Source: Periplaneta americana (taxonomy: Eukaryota > Arthropoda > Insecta > Blattodea > Blattidae). Taken from it: a DNA stretch of 64,000 nucleotides. Under the pieces are notes generated by a model. It had not been told where the DNA came from. It ran no database searches and saw only the letters and a program-made list of their open reading frames with translations. Below are positions 11,225-22,079 of this stretch, piece by piece. Position 1 is the stretch's first letter. Each line of letters starts with the position of its first letter. The translations under genes and the position numbers were made by a program. The stretch lies in contig NC_091121.1 of the NCBI RefSeq assembly GCF_040183065.1, positions 37,299,287 through 37,363,286 of the forward strand, in the 5' to 3' direction.

Positions 11225-11320
11225 TTCATTCATTCAATCATTCATTTAGTGTTGTACCCAAGGGCAGGTCTTTCACTACAAACCCAGTTTTCTTCAATCT
11301 TTCCTATTTTCCACCTTCCT
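11225..11320 (-). mobile_element. Family-2 RTE-like LINE, 3' end only
   Basis: Reverse complement of the segment at 8970-9030: on the minus strand 'tttgtagtgaaagacctgcc' and 'cttgggtacaacac' precede an (aatg)n-like tail. Only about 95 bp are recognisable. Confidence 0.65.
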
Positions 11321-11495
11321 ATTCGCATATATTTTTATATTACGAATTTTGACCAATAATTTTCCTTATGGCGCTCATTGCAGACAATTATTTCAAAGCG
11401 AAAAGTATTTTATACATTGAATCTAGAAATGCTAGATTTCTTAAAAAATTTTGGTAAATACTTCTAATATTTTTGCCTCATCTGGAAGCTCATTT

Positions 11496-12002
11496 CTTCT
11501 AGTTTTCAAATGTTGAACTTTCAAATCTTTGCCAAAAAATAAATATTCGAAGCTTCGTTCTTTCGCTTGCTCTGTGAAGCCATGTTTGCTACAACTTACG
11601 TTTGTGAAAAATTATTTTCAGCAATGAAAATAGTAAAAACCAAATTTAGATCACGACTGACAGACAAATACCTTCGTGATCAACTACGACTGGCAGTAAG
11701 TGACATAATTCCTGATTTTGAAACTTTGTCACAGAGACATTCTGAAGACAGTTAATTTTAGGTTCTGACATTGTTCATTTATTGTTCATTTCTTTATTCG
11801 TTACACGTACTAAACATTAGTTTGTAGCCTTGTACTGTATAAAATTATATTTAAGTGCTTGACGTAAGGAAAATGAAAATCCGTCAATAAGTCAGACAGT
11901 TTCTTCATTTCCCCTTCGGGTGTCCGCCTCCCTCCATAGGTGCTATGCACGTTGCAGGTTTACACAGTGGCTCGGCGCACGATTACATTTTCGCCACGGC
12001 TG
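11496..12002 (+). mobile_element. hAT element, 3' half
   Basis: Matches the reverse complement of the complete element at 56,237-57,216 from 'caaatgttgaactttcaaat' to the terminal repeat, which ends here as 'CGCCACGGCTG' at 12,002. The left end is missing, so no target duplication can be checked. It carries the transposase C-terminus at 11,567-11,755. Confidence 0.75.
11567..11755 (+). pseudogene. hAT transposase C-terminal (dimerisation) fragment
   Basis: An open segment of 62 codons. 'MFATTYVCEKLFSAMKIVKT' followed by 'KFRSRLTDKYLRDQLRLAVS' matches the conserved end of hAT transposases, the hATC dimerisation region with its 'STYxCExxFSxMK' and 'RxxLTDxxLxxxLRxA' blocks. The acidic and catalytic parts upstream are absent. 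The homologous copy at 56.5 kb carries frameshifts in the same region, so this is the better preserved of the two. Confidence 0.8.
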
Positions 12003-12557
12003 TCTTACGCCATCTTCAGTGTCTGTTTTCTTCTGTTTCATGTCTTGCGACGTTTATTATTCTTCCGACGGACAAAAGGTAGACTTCCAATTGGGCAATA
12101 AACTTCACTAAGGTACCAAATTAAAGCTTAAACGTGTGTGTTGTAAAATAAAATTATTGTTTTCATTCTTTTATAATAAATTTTATCCCAAAAATATAGA
12201 ATTATATTTTTTTTCTAAGGTGCTTGTATGTATAATGTGGAATATCTTTCGAATGGTTCAAGATAAATAAATAATTTTAATATGTAACATTCTTCAAATG
12301 TAGGGGACCATTTTAGCGAAAAGAATTTTTCTCTAAGTCAATTTCTAACGGAGTTAAGTCGGTCCAATTTTTTTTCCGAAAAAAAAAAATGCTTGGGACC
12401 CCAAAATTCGATGTTCAAGTTTGAATTATATAAATTTCTTAGTTTTCTTTCAAGAATCACGTTACCAAAGTTTGAAAGATATTAAGGAAAAAATGCGGAT
12501 TTTAATCCTAAGAGTCGGTGTAAAGGCCTACCTTAATTTTGTACCTAATACGTTTAT
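12003..12557. other. Unassigned AT-rich stretch
   Basis: Contains runs such as 'ccgaaaaaaaaaaatgcttg' and resembles noncoding DNA-transposon filler. No paired inverted termini or coding frame found. Confidence 0.35.
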
Positions 12558-13270
12558 AATAACATCCTTAACATTAAGAGACGGCTAAAAGATTTCAAGA
12601 CTAAGTGCGATGTTCATAAATATTCTACTAGACAAAATTATCATGTGGCTGAACCCTACGTTGAACTAGCCGATTCGAAGAGGTGTCGAAATTCGATGGC
12701 CGTTTCACTATTTAATCAATTACCTCAAGCAATGCACACTTTAAATTTTAATGTGTTTACAAATTCGTTATACAGATCACTTGCTGACAATCCCTTTTAT
12801 AATATTAGCGAATATTTTAGTTGTAGCGTAAATATTTTAAGTTAACTTTTTAAAATTTTATTTACATTTTTTTATGTTTCTTAATCTATTTTATGTCCTC
12901 TGATTGAGGTACTGGCTGATATGTAAATCTATTATCAAGCAGTACATCTTCTTGACGATATGTGTCAGAGGAAGAACAATAGTTTGTATGCATCTGTAGT
13001 CTGACTAGTGTAACATGTAGTTAGTGGACGATGTATGCAATGGAGTGGGAAAGAAAGTAACCACCCTACCCCATTATCTCCTGGACTAGTTTTCTCATAA
13101 GTGGTGCCTTCTTGGTATCACTTGTGGGATTCAAACCTGTCATCGGACATTTGACTAAACAACAACAACAATCTATTTTAACTACTATTTTATTATACAC
13201 TCTTGCATTTTGATAATATCTTCAGTATACGCTCATGCTCACGACAATAAAGACTGATTGATTGATTACA
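12558..13270 (+). mobile_element. CR1/Jockey-type LINE C-terminus
   Basis: A continuous frame runs from 'NIKRRLKDFKTKCDVHKYST' (12,570) through 'VAEPYVELADSKRCRNSMAV' and 'SLFNQLPQAMHTLNFNVFTN' to a stop at 12,845, typical of the last residues of a LINE ORF2. The 3' UTR ends 'gacaataaagactgattgattgattac'-like near 13,265 (GATT repeats as tail). Another retroposon end is lodged in the UTR at 12,996-13,172. Confidence 0.7.
12996..13172 (+). mobile_element. Retroposon 3' end with (CAA)n tail
   Basis: The segment includes 'ccaccctaccccattatctc' and 'cttgtgggattcaaacctgt' and ends 'gactaaacaacaacaacaa'. This looks like the 3' end of a SINE or LINE inserted in the LINE UTR. Family membership is from memory and no target duplication was fixed. 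Confidence 0.4.
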
Positions 13271-13317
13271 CATTTCTATATAAGTTGTGAATTTTAAATA
13301 GGTTATTACGTTGATGT

Positions 13318-14290
13318 ACTTACTTACTTACTTGCTTTTAAGGAACCCGGAGGTTCATTGCCGCCCTCACATAAGCCCGCCATTGGTCCCTATCCTGAGC
13401 AAGATTAATTCAGTTCCCTATCATCATATCCCATCTACCTCAAATCCATTTTAATATTATCTTCCCATCTACGTCCCGGCCTCCCCAAAGGTCTTTTTCT
13501 CTCCGGTCTCTATATGCATTTCTGGATTCGCCAATACGTGCTACATGTACTGCCAATCTCAAACGTCTGAATTTAATATTCCTAATTATGTCAGGTGAGG
13601 AATACAATGTATGCAGTTCTGTGTCGTGTAACTTTCTCCATTCTCCTGTAACTTCATCCCTCTTAGCCCCAAATATTTTTCTAAGCATCTTATTCTCAAA
13701 CACCCTTAATCTATGTTCCTCTCTCAAAGTGAGAGTCCAAGTTTCACAAACATAAAGAACAACCGGTAATAGGCCCATAATTGTTTTATTAATTTTAATT
13801 TTCAGATTTTTTGACAGCAGACTGGATGATAAAAGCTACTAAACCGAATAATAACAGGCATTTCCTATATTTATCCTGTATTTAATTTCCTCCCGAGTAT
13901 CATTTATATTTGTTACTGTTGCTCCAAGGTATTTGAACTTCTCCACCTATTCAATAGATAAATTTCCAATTTTCCTATTTCCATTTCGTACAATATTCCC
14001 GTCACGAGTCATAATCATACACTTTGTATTTTCGGGATTTACCTCCAAACCTATCTCTTTACTTGCTTCCAAGTAAAATTCCCGTGTTTTCCCTAATCGT
14101 TTGTGGATTTTCTCCTAATATATTCACGTCATCCGCATAGACAAGCATCTGATGTAACCCGTTCAATTCCAAGCCCTCTCTGTTATCCTGGACTTTCCTA
14201 ATGGCATACTCTAGGGTAAAGTTAAAAAGTAAAGTGTTAGTGCATCTCCTTGCTTTACCCCACAGTGAATTGGAAACGCATGCTGTACCA
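13318..14290 (-). mobile_element. RTE-like LINE (copy C)
   Basis: On the minus strand, from right to left: '[20 protein letters not shown]', '[20 protein letters not shown]' (RT Y-A-D-D block), the '[11 protein letters not shown]' region, 'LYVCETWTLTLREEHRLRVF', 'RKIFGAKRDEVTGEWRKLHD' and the C-terminus, ending in the 'acttacttacttgc' tail. It has a frame break at 14,060-14,110, a stop near 13,790 and a deletion in the 'NAYR..' region. The 5' truncation lies just upstream of the 'GLKQGDA' block, where similarity fades at about 14,290. Confidence 0.85.
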
Positions 14291-14404
14291 AGAATAAAAT
14301 TGTCTACAGTCGTTTTACAATTTTCGATAACGAAATGCAAGATAAGTCGTCTGGTTTCGCCACTGTAATACCCGACATTTGACTTACAGCTGTGAGAAAT
14401 ATAT

Positions 14405-14492
14405 GAATAAAACCCACTCAGGATTGGAACCCGATTGCAACATTGAATTAGTAAAAAGAACGCGCGAACGTCTGAGCTACTGTGTAGGATTG
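14405..14492 (-). other. tRNA-like fragment, possible SINE head
   Basis: The reverse complement contains 'agtagctcagacgttcgcgc' (A-box-like) and 'cgggttccaatcctgagtg' (B-box-like) about 45 bp apart. No body or tail is recognised. Confidence 0.35.
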
Positions 14493-15148
14493 GCAGCATC
14501 TTTATGATGTGTTATCATCAGATATTTTCAAAACTCCATCAAAGAAGCGGACTTGGAAAAGGGATAGAAATCCTTATTCGTTTGGATATGTTGAACATTT
14601 TAATCCTATTTCCTCCAACGTGCATGTCACTAAATTTGTAACATATTCCCTAAACTTAATTTTATGTGCAGCCTAACATTTTCCATATTCTTCGGAACAC
14701 GTCTGTGTTGACTTTAAAAGATTTCTATCCCGCCGGGTACGTAGGGGACTACGTCCAATCCTACCCTCTCTATTAAGCCCCGCCAGAGGACATAATCCCC
14801 CTTGCCCAAACCCCAAATCCGCCTATGCACAAGAGAGACGACCGCACAAAGCAGCATCACCGTGGGACCTATTTTCTTTGATATTGTGTTAGTAAGTCTC
14901 CAAAGCCATATTTCTGATCCCAAGGTTGACCGGTTCACCTGTCACGTCGGACGCCACGACACAGTGAATAGAATTACATATTCATCCTGGGCGGCGTGCC
15001 TTCATGTAATGGAGATTATAGGAGCTTCTACATTCACACACTGCGTACGATCGATAACGTACCTTCTCTCAATAAATGTCCACGTAGATCTATTTTCATC
15101 AAATATTACTATTTCTGTTGATACTGTTTACTACTTACAGAAAAAAGA
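14493..15148. other. Unassigned stretch
   Basis: Moderate GC at 14,730-14,900. Open frames here are short and without motif. Confidence 0.35.
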
Positions 15149-15399
15149 AGAGAATTTAATTGTCCAAAATACGTAATATTTATAGATTTCAGTAAAGCAT
15201 TTGATAGAGTCGATAGAGATAAATTATGGGATATAATGTCCTGCAGAGGAATACCGGTCCATATCATCGAAATATTGAAAGAGATATACAAAAACAAAAT
15301 ATATGCATAAAACAAAGAAATGGAAACCTAAAGAAAACAAATATTAATATGGGAGTAAGACAAGGGTGTTGCACTTCACTCACTCTATTTAATGTATGT

Positions 15400-16104
15400 T
15401 TTTTTATTAGTTGTGTTTATTATTAATTGTCATTATTGAGTGTAATTAGTTACCACTGCCACCGGGTATATATCCATTATGCGCACTGTTCAAAACATAC
15501 AGAGGTGAACCTGCCTGGAGAGAAATAAAGAATAGGTTGCAGCCGTCAAATTACTCTTCAAGGAACGACCACTCATATAAATTGAGAGAGAGAAGACAGA
15601 GGACGGACACTGGAAAGTTTTCTTTTCTCAATCGTACTATCAGGGACTGGAATGCTTTACCTGCAGACTTACTGAAGGCTTTACCAATAACCAAAAATAT
15701 ATTTTAAAATAGCCTTAAGGACTTTACTAATAGTATATTATACACACTACTTAAAGGGTGTAATTGCTATCTTGTTATTTGAAGTGTTCTATCAGTGAGG
15801 AAGTGTGTTGTGTCAGTGAAGTGTGTAGTGTCAGTGAAGTCTATTGTGTAAGTGAAGAGTGTTGGTGTCAGTGAAGTGGCTGTGCAAAGTATTTGAACAG
15901 TGAAATGGTTAGAAGTGTTAGTGAAATCAGGTAGAATCAGTGCAGTGAGTGAGTTGACAGCGAAATAAGTGGAGTACCGAAAGGTACCTGTGCAGGTATG
16001 AACCTGTCACACTCGTGGTCTTAGTTCGAACTTAGGGTTAAGATACAAATTAGATTTACTTTAAATGTTATTTTAAGTGACCATGCTTCATTTAATTTAG
16101 GATG

Positions 16105-16148
<44 letters not shown>

Positions 16149-16321
16149 TATTAATTATTGTTTTTTATTAGTAGTGTTTATTATTAATGATCATTATTGA
16201 GTGTAATTAGTTACCACTGCCACCGTGTATATACCCATTTGCAGTGGGAATACATACATACATACATACATACATACATACATACATACATACATACATA
16301 CATACATACATACATACATAC
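15400..16321 (+). mobile_element. (TACA)n-tailed retroposon, itself interrupted
   Basis: A short 5'-truncated retroposon whose 3' end 'taccactgccaccg.gtatatacccattt' is followed by (TACA)n (16,249-16,321). The same roughly 80-bp segment appears twice, at 15,403-15,480 and 16,162-16,241, with only a few differences, and brackets another LINE (15,481-16,160). It lies in the reverse transcriptase of the family-3 LINE. Confidence 0.65.
15481..16160 (+). mobile_element. CR1/Jockey-type LINE 3' end inside a retroposon
   Basis: Opens with 'TYRGEPAWREIKNRLQPSNY' and continues to 'SFLNRTIRDWNALPADLLKA' with a stop at 15,704, which is a typical ORF2 C-terminus. The 3' UTR contains many imperfect 'gtgtcagtgaagtg' repeats (15,795-15,960) and ends 'ggatgctc' plus (ATT)n (16,110-16,150). 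It is bounded on both sides by the roughly 80-bp duplicated segment. Confidence 0.78.
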
Positions 16322-17474
16322 GTATTTGGACAACGCAATCCGACAGTGGAAGCAGCGGCTAAGTACTTTACATATATCAAACTACGATACAAATAACTTC
16401 ATAATAACACTCTTATATGCGGGTGATCAGGTCATAATATCGGATAATGAAGATAAGATGCAGAGAGCTTTGTTTGAACTCCACAAAATAATACAGAATT
16501 ATAATTTTGACATTTCTATAAGCAAAAGTAAGGCGATGGCATTTCAGGGACTCCACCGTATAAGATGTAAATTTGTACTAAATAAAATGCCAATAGAACA
16601 AGTAAATAAATTTAAGTTCCTGGGGTGCTCGCGTCATACATTAAGGAAGTAGATACAGAAAATAAAATTGAAAATTTTTCGAGAATGTGTGGTACAATTA
16701 AGAGGACACTGAGGAACAAAGTCAGAAAAGACACAACGATAAAGTTCTATAAAACTATGGCAATCCCGGGAGCGCTATATGGCAGTGAGACATGGACAAT
16801 GCCATCTAGAGATAAAAGTAGATTACAGGCAACAGAGATGAGGTTTCTGAGTTCGGTACTGGGAGTAACAAGAAGAGACAGACTTAGACATGAAAATATA
16901 AGAAACCAATTACAAATTTATAATGTAAATGAACAGATAGTAAATTATGGACAAAAATGGCTGAAACACGTAGAGAGAATGGACAAGGATAGATATCCTA
17001 AACAAATTATGCATTATATACCTAAAGGGAGGAGGAACATTGGTAGACCTAAGAAAATATGGATCAATCAATGAGTTGAACTAATTTGGAGCCGCAACAA
17101 GTCTTAAAAGGCTTAAAGCTTGGAGAAGAAGAAGAACAAGAAGAAGAAGACTGTTTTCCTGTTCTTCCGGCTCCACCAGTTTCTTCAGTAGACTGTCCAA
17201 GTCAACCAAGACTGCGATATTTAACGCCGATTTCACCAAGCTTATTTAACTTTAATTGTTGCATAAAGTCTTTTTAATTGACGCTTAAAGAGACAATGCA
17301 TCTCACCAACACAAACTAGGCTTTAAGCTCTCATTAATCTGCATTTAAGTTAATCGGTGAACATTCGGTCATTTAAATAATTATTCCTGCATTAACAACA
17401 ATAATTTTCATAATGGCGAGGACAATCATGGACTTGATATTTCAAAAAGATGAATTCTTACCAACTGTTTTCAG

Positions 17475-18122
17475 AATATGGGAGGAGTGATAGTAGGAGG
17501 AAGAAGAATACAATTAATGAGGTTTGCAGGTAATATGGCGTTTTAGCAGGAGAGGAGGTGATACTAAAGGATATGCTACTGGAGCCAAATGACAGCTGTG
17601 AGCAATATGGGATGCAAAAATAAATGTAAATAAGACGAAGACCATGGTGGTAGGAAGAAAAATACGGAAGATAAACTTGCGAATTCTAAATGAGGCAGTA
17701 GATCAAGTGGACAGCTTCAAATACTTGGGGTGTACTAAAAGCAGTAACATGAGCTGCTGCCAAGAAGCAATGGCAAAAGAAGCTTTTAATAGAAAAAAAG
17801 AGCATTTTCTGCGGACCTCTGGAAAACGAACTAAGGAAGAGACTAGTGAAGTGCTTTAATAAATTGTGGCATTGTATGGGGCAGAAAGATGGACATCACG
17901 ACGAAGTGAAGAGAAGCGAATAGAAGCATTTGAAATGTGGATATGGAGAAGAATGGAACGTGTGAAGTGGACAGATAGAATAAGAAATGAAGCTGTGTTG
18001 GAAATAATGGATGAAAAAATAATGATGCTGAAACTGATCAAGAAGAGGAAAAGGAACTGGTTGGGTCATTGATTGAGAAGAAACTGTCTACTGAAGGACG
18101 CACTTGAAGGAACGGTGAACGG
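17475..18122 (+). mobile_element. Family-2 RTE-like LINE, second copy
   Basis: Nucleotide-level relative of 7960-8660, starting at the same 'atgggaggagtgatagtagg' point. Recognisable pieces: 'MVVGRKIRKINLRILNEAVD', 'VDSFKYLGCTKSSNMSCCQE', 'LYGAERWTSRRSEEKRIEAF' and 'WTDRIRNEAVLEIMDEKIMM'. Numerous frameshifts and stops. It is cut at 18,122, where an oppositely oriented LINE begins. A 5' break at the same place in both copies may mark a shared insertion site or a subfamily edge. Confidence 0.78.
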
Positions 18123-18470
18123 AAACCCTCCCCAGTGCCATTTGAGTAGATGTGTTCTGGTGGCTGCATTTAATGCCGCTTTGATTCCTCAGCTTCTCGT
18201 TTCGGATCCTGTCAGCAGTCCTGACATACAGTATCCTCCTCTCTATCTTACAATGCCACACCTGGATCAAGCTCATTTCTTGTCTCGAAAACGTCAATTT
18301 CTGGCTGCCGTATAGTAGTGTTGGGATGACATAGGCTTTTAACATTTCAAACCTTGTTCTGGGACTGATGGATCGGTCCATGAATATAAACTTAAGGTTC
18401 CAGAATTCGTCCCAGTTCTGTAGACGTGTTGTGAATATATTTATGTGACCTGCAAATCAGAGACCATTTA
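18122..18470 (-). mobile_element. RTE-like LINE, family 4 fragment
   Basis: Minus strand: 'MDRSISPRTRFEMLKAYVIP', 'TLLYGSQKLTFSRQEMSLIQ' and 'KIERRILYVRTADRIRNEKL'. This is the segment following the RT domain in RTE-like ORFs. The plus-strand element at 41,262-41,870 belongs to a related family. Confidence 0.7.
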
Positions 18471-18649
18471 TGTTGATCCTACAATTCTCCTACTACCACT
18501 TCAGTTTTCTAAACATCATCTTCGGGACGCAGTATTGCCAATGGTTTTATAGGTATATCTACTTATGTTATTACTAATACTGTTAATGGCACTACTAAGT
18601 CCATTATTACACTATCGCTTCAGTTACTGATGCTATTGGTACTATTGCT

Positions 18650-19410
18650 AACTATTAGGGAAAACACGGGAATTTTACTTGAAGCAAGTAAAGAGATAGG
18701 TTTGGAAGTAAATCACGAAAAGATAAAGATATGATTATACGAGTATCTCGTGACCAGAACATAATACCAAATGGAAATATAAAAACTGCAAATTTATTCT
18801 TTGAAAAGGTGGAAAAGTTCAAGTTGGAGTAACGGTAACAAATATAAATGACACGCAGAATAAATACGGGAAATGCCTGTTATTATCCAGTTGAGAAGCT
18901 TTTGTCATCCAGTCTGCTCTCAAAAAACCTGAAAGTCAGAATTTATAAAACAGTTAGCCTATATTACCGGTTGTTCTTTATGGTTGTGAAACTTGGAGTC
19001 TCACTTTGATAGAGGAACAGAGGTTAAGGGTGTTCGACAATAAGATGCTTAGGAAAATATTTGAGACTAAGAGGAGTGAAGTTACAGGAGAATGGAGAAA
19101 GTTACACAAAGTAGAATTGCACGCATTATTTTCTTCACCTGACATAATTAGGAATATTAAATCCAGATGGGCAGGGCATGTAGCACGTATGGGCGAATCC
19201 AGAAATGCATATAGAATGTTAGTTGGGAGACCGGAGAGAAAAAGACCTTTGGGGAGGCCGAGACGTAGATGGGAAGATAATATTAAAAATGATTTGAGGG
19301 AGGTGGGATATGATGATAGAGACTGGATTAATCTTGCTCTGGATAGGAAACGTTGGCGGGCTGAAGTGAACCTCCGGGTTCCTTAAAAGCCATAAGTAAG
19401 TAAGTAAGTA
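18650..19410 (+). mobile_element. RTE-like LINE (copy D)
   Basis: Starts at the '[19 protein letters not shown]' region and runs to the 3' end 'ccttaaaagccataagtaag'. The intact stretch at 19,006-19,386 encodes 'EEQRLRVFDNKMLRKIFETK' through 'RPLGRPRRRWEDNIKNDLRE', 'VGYDDRDWINLALDRKRWRA' and the final 'NLRVP'. Upstream there are indels and a short deletion ('RRLR' lost before 'WAGHVARM'). 5'-truncated. Confidence 0.88.
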
Positions 19411-19653
19411 TTTATGCAAAAGGTATAATCATAGAATGCCTTTAATGCCTACCGGTATTGAAAATGAAGGATTAGTACTGTAGGACACAGAGGTGTCGCC
19501 CTGAATCCTAAGTTACAGGGAAGTACCACGAGGTCAATGCACACTTATTGATTCACTCTCATGGAACCCAGCTGGGTCCTCCATGTGCGTGTGTATGTGA
19601 AAATATGATTACGCACGCACAAAATTTGCTACTCCGTGTGAATAAACCACTGT
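19411..19653. other. Unassigned stretch
   Basis: No ORF, repeat or inverted terminus recognised. Confidence 0.35.
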
Positions 19654-19993
19654 CTATCCCTCCACATGTACGTTACTGTTTACACTCATCCGCAACTGCC
19701 TAAAAACGGGTTCAACATCTTTGTGATAGTCGTAATTGTTTTTAGTTTCTTCCGGAATGTACTCAAAAAGTTGCTGTTTAAAATTGTGGAAACTTAGTTG
19801 CATCTCCAAAAAAACATAGTATTTGCCTATCATATGTAGCCAAATTTTCCATGAACTCTTTACTACACTGGAATGAATCAAATATATTTTTGTTAAATGA
19901 CATTGACCAGAAATCAGGTTTCTTTGAAAACCCGTTAATTTTATCTCTGGCTATTATAATGTTAACAACTTGGCCTTGCAAACTATTATTCAA
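19654..19993 (-). pseudogene. hAT-like transposase remnant
   Basis: Two overlapping minus-strand frames give 'NNSLQGQVVNIIIARDKING', 'KIWLHMIGKYYVFLEMQLSF' and 'HNFKQQLFEYIPEETKNNYD'. The pattern 'LQGxxxxIxxxxDKIxxFxxK' is typical of BED-finger hAT proteins just before their C-terminal dimerisation region. One frameshift lies near 19,860. The first bases of the tandem duplication at 19,972 fall inside this remnant. Confidence 0.5.
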
Positions 19994-20290
19994 AACGCGT
20001 TCAATCCATTTATATGAAAGGACTGGGCTAATAGTTTTTTATCCACTAGTTTTCAAGTGATATACACAATAACGAAAGCTTTTAGACAAGGATTGGCGTT
20101 GTTTTGGAAGAAAAGACGCTTAAAATATGAGACAAATCTAAAAACGAAAATATATATAATATATGTACAAATAATAAAAATGATCAAATGGACTGAATGA
20201 GGTTTGGGATCACATTCTTCAATTGGAAAATATGTTTGCTTTTATGCCGATTTCTAGTCTTCTATATTAAAATATAGATATATTAAGCAC

Positions 20291-21047
20291 ACTTACTGGC
20301 TTACTTACTTACTGGCTTTTAAGGAACCCGGAGGTTCATTGCCACCCTCACATAAGCATGCCATTGTTCCCTATCATGAGGAAGATTAATCTATTCGCTC
20401 TCATTATATTCCACCTCCCTCAAATCCATTTTAATATTATCTTCCCATCTACGTCTCGACCTCCCCAAAGGTCTTTTTCCCTCCTGCCTCCCAACTAACA
20501 ATCTATATGCATTTCTGGTTTCGCCCATACGTGCTACATGCCCTGCCCGTCTCAAACGTCTAGATTTAATGTTCCTAATTATGTCAGGTGAAGAATACAA
20601 TGCGTGCAGTTCTGTGTTGTGTAACTTTCTCCATTCTCCTTTAACTTTATCCCTCTTAGCACCAAATTTTTTCGTAAGAACCTTATTCTCAAACAACCTT
20701 AATCTCTGTTCCTCACTCAAAGTGAGAGTCCAAGTGTCACAACCATACAGAACAACCGGTATATAACTGTTTTATAAATCCTAACTTTCATATTTTTTGA
20801 AAGCAGACTAGATAACAAAAGCTTCTCAACCAAATAATAACAGGCATTTCCCGTATTTATTCTGCGTTTAAATTCCTCCCGAGTGTCATTTATATTTGTT
20901 GCTGTTGCTCCAAAATATTTGAATTTTTCCACCTCTTCGAAGGACAAATCTCCAAATTTTATAGTTCCATTTCGTACAATATTCTGGTCACGAGACATAA
21001 TCATATACTTTGTCTTTTCGGGATTTACTTCCAATCCTATCGCTTTT
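20291..21047 (-). mobile_element. RTE-like LINE (copy E), in duplication unit 1
   Basis: Minus strand: '[20 protein letters not shown]', 'FGDLSFEEVEKFKYFGATAT', 'SEEQRLRLFENKVLTKKFGA', 'RLRRAGHVARMGETRNAYRL' and 'GRSRRRWEDNIKMDLREVEY'. One frame change lies near 20,717-20,770. Its 5' end coincides with the start of the second duplication unit. Confidence 0.87.
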
Positions 21048-21366
21048 GGCCTTGCAAACTATTATTCAAAACGCGTTCAGTCCATTTTTATGAAAGGACT
21101 GGGCTAATAGGTTTTTATTCACTTGTTTTCAAGTGATGTACACAATAACACAAGGTTTTAGACAAGGATTGGCGTTGTCTTGGAAGAAAAGACGCTTAAA
21201 ATACGAGACAAATCTAAAAACGAAAATATATATAATATATGTACAAATAATAAAAGTGATCAAATGGACTGAATGAGTTTTGGGATCACGTTCTTCAAAT
21301 GGAAAATATGTTTGCATTTATGCCGATTCCTAGTCTTCTATATTAAAAGTCAGATATATTAAGAAT

Positions 21367-21920
21367 AATTACTGGCTTACTTGGTTACTGGCTTTTAAGG
21401 AACCTGGAGGTTCATTGCCACCCTCACATAAGCATGCCATTGTTCCCTATCATGAGCAAGATTAATCTATTCGCTATCATTATATCCCACCTTCCTCAAA
21501 TCCATTTTAATATTATCTTCCCATCTACGTCTCGGCCTCCCCAAAGATCTTTTTCCCTCCCGCCTCCCAACTAACAATCTATATGCATTTCTGGTTTCGC
21601 CCATACGTGCTACATGCCCTGCCCATCTCAAACGTCTGGATTTAATGTTCCTAATTATGTCAGGTGAAGAATACAATGCGTGCAGTTCTGCGTTGTGTAA
21701 CTTTCTCCATTCTCCTATAATTTCATCCCGCTTAGCCCCAAATATTTTCCTAAGCACCTTATTCTCAAACACCCTTAAGCTATGTTCCTCTCTCAAAGTG
21801 AGAGTCCAAGTTTCACAACCATAAAGAACAACCGGTAATATAACTGTTTTATAAATCCTAACTTTCAGAATTTTGACAGCAGACTGGATGATAAAAGCTC
21901 CTCAAACGAATAATAACAGG
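21367..21920 (-). mobile_element. RTE-like LINE (copy F) with 14-bp target duplication
   Basis: Flanked by a perfect 14-bp direct repeat GATATATTAAGAAT (21,353-21,366 and 21,921-21,934). The minus-strand frame 21,467-21,796 encodes 'REEHSLRVFENKVLRKIFGA' to 'RRRWEDNIKMDLRKVGYNDS'. It is 5'-truncated in the 'NACYYS' region, about 200 bp shorter than copy E. Confidence 0.9.
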
Positions 21921-22079
21921 GATATATTAAGAATTCTGTACTTAAATGTAAAACTCTTTTCAACACGTTACCCCAAGAAAGCCATTTCCGTGTGATAAAT
22001 AATATTTTCATATAACGAACCCGTACCTTCACAAATTTTGCTGTAAATACAAGTTTGCAACGCTCTTCCTTTGATGGAA

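Larger units (their letters stand above)
15149..17075 (+). mobile_element. RTE-like LINE, family 3, split by nested retroposons
   Basis: First part (15,149-15,399): 'KYVIFIDFSKAFDRVDRDKL' (RT block with the first catalytic Asp), 'IPVHIIEILKEIYKNKIYA' and 'INMGVRQGCCTSLTLFNV'. Second part (16,322-17,075): '[12 protein letters not shown]', 'LLYAGDQVIISDNEDKMQRA' (Y-A-D-D changed to Y-A-G-D), 'FKFLGC', then in another frame 'ALYGSETWTMPSRDKSRLQA' and 'RRNIGRPKKIWINQ'. Between the parts lies a roughly 920-bp insertion. The host ORF would read through from 'TLFN' to 'LDN' if the insertion were removed. It carries stops and at least one frameshift (16,625). Confidence 0.82.
19972..21934. repeat. 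1,076-bp tandem duplication carrying a LINE
   Basis: Bases 19,972-20,300 and 21,048-21,376 align at a constant offset of 1,076 (for example 'ggccttgcaaactattattc' and 'ggcttac' in both). Each repeat is followed by a minus-strand RTE-like LINE with the same private variants, such as 'cataagcatgccattgttcc' and a doubled 'actggcttac' tail, so the LINE was present before the duplication. The two LINE copies differ in their 5' extent. Confidence 0.88.

Noticed and set aside
16197-16652. 151-codon frame starting with repeated Tyr-Ile-His-Thr
   Set aside because: The first third is (TACA)n; only the part after 16,322 is genuine LINE sequence.
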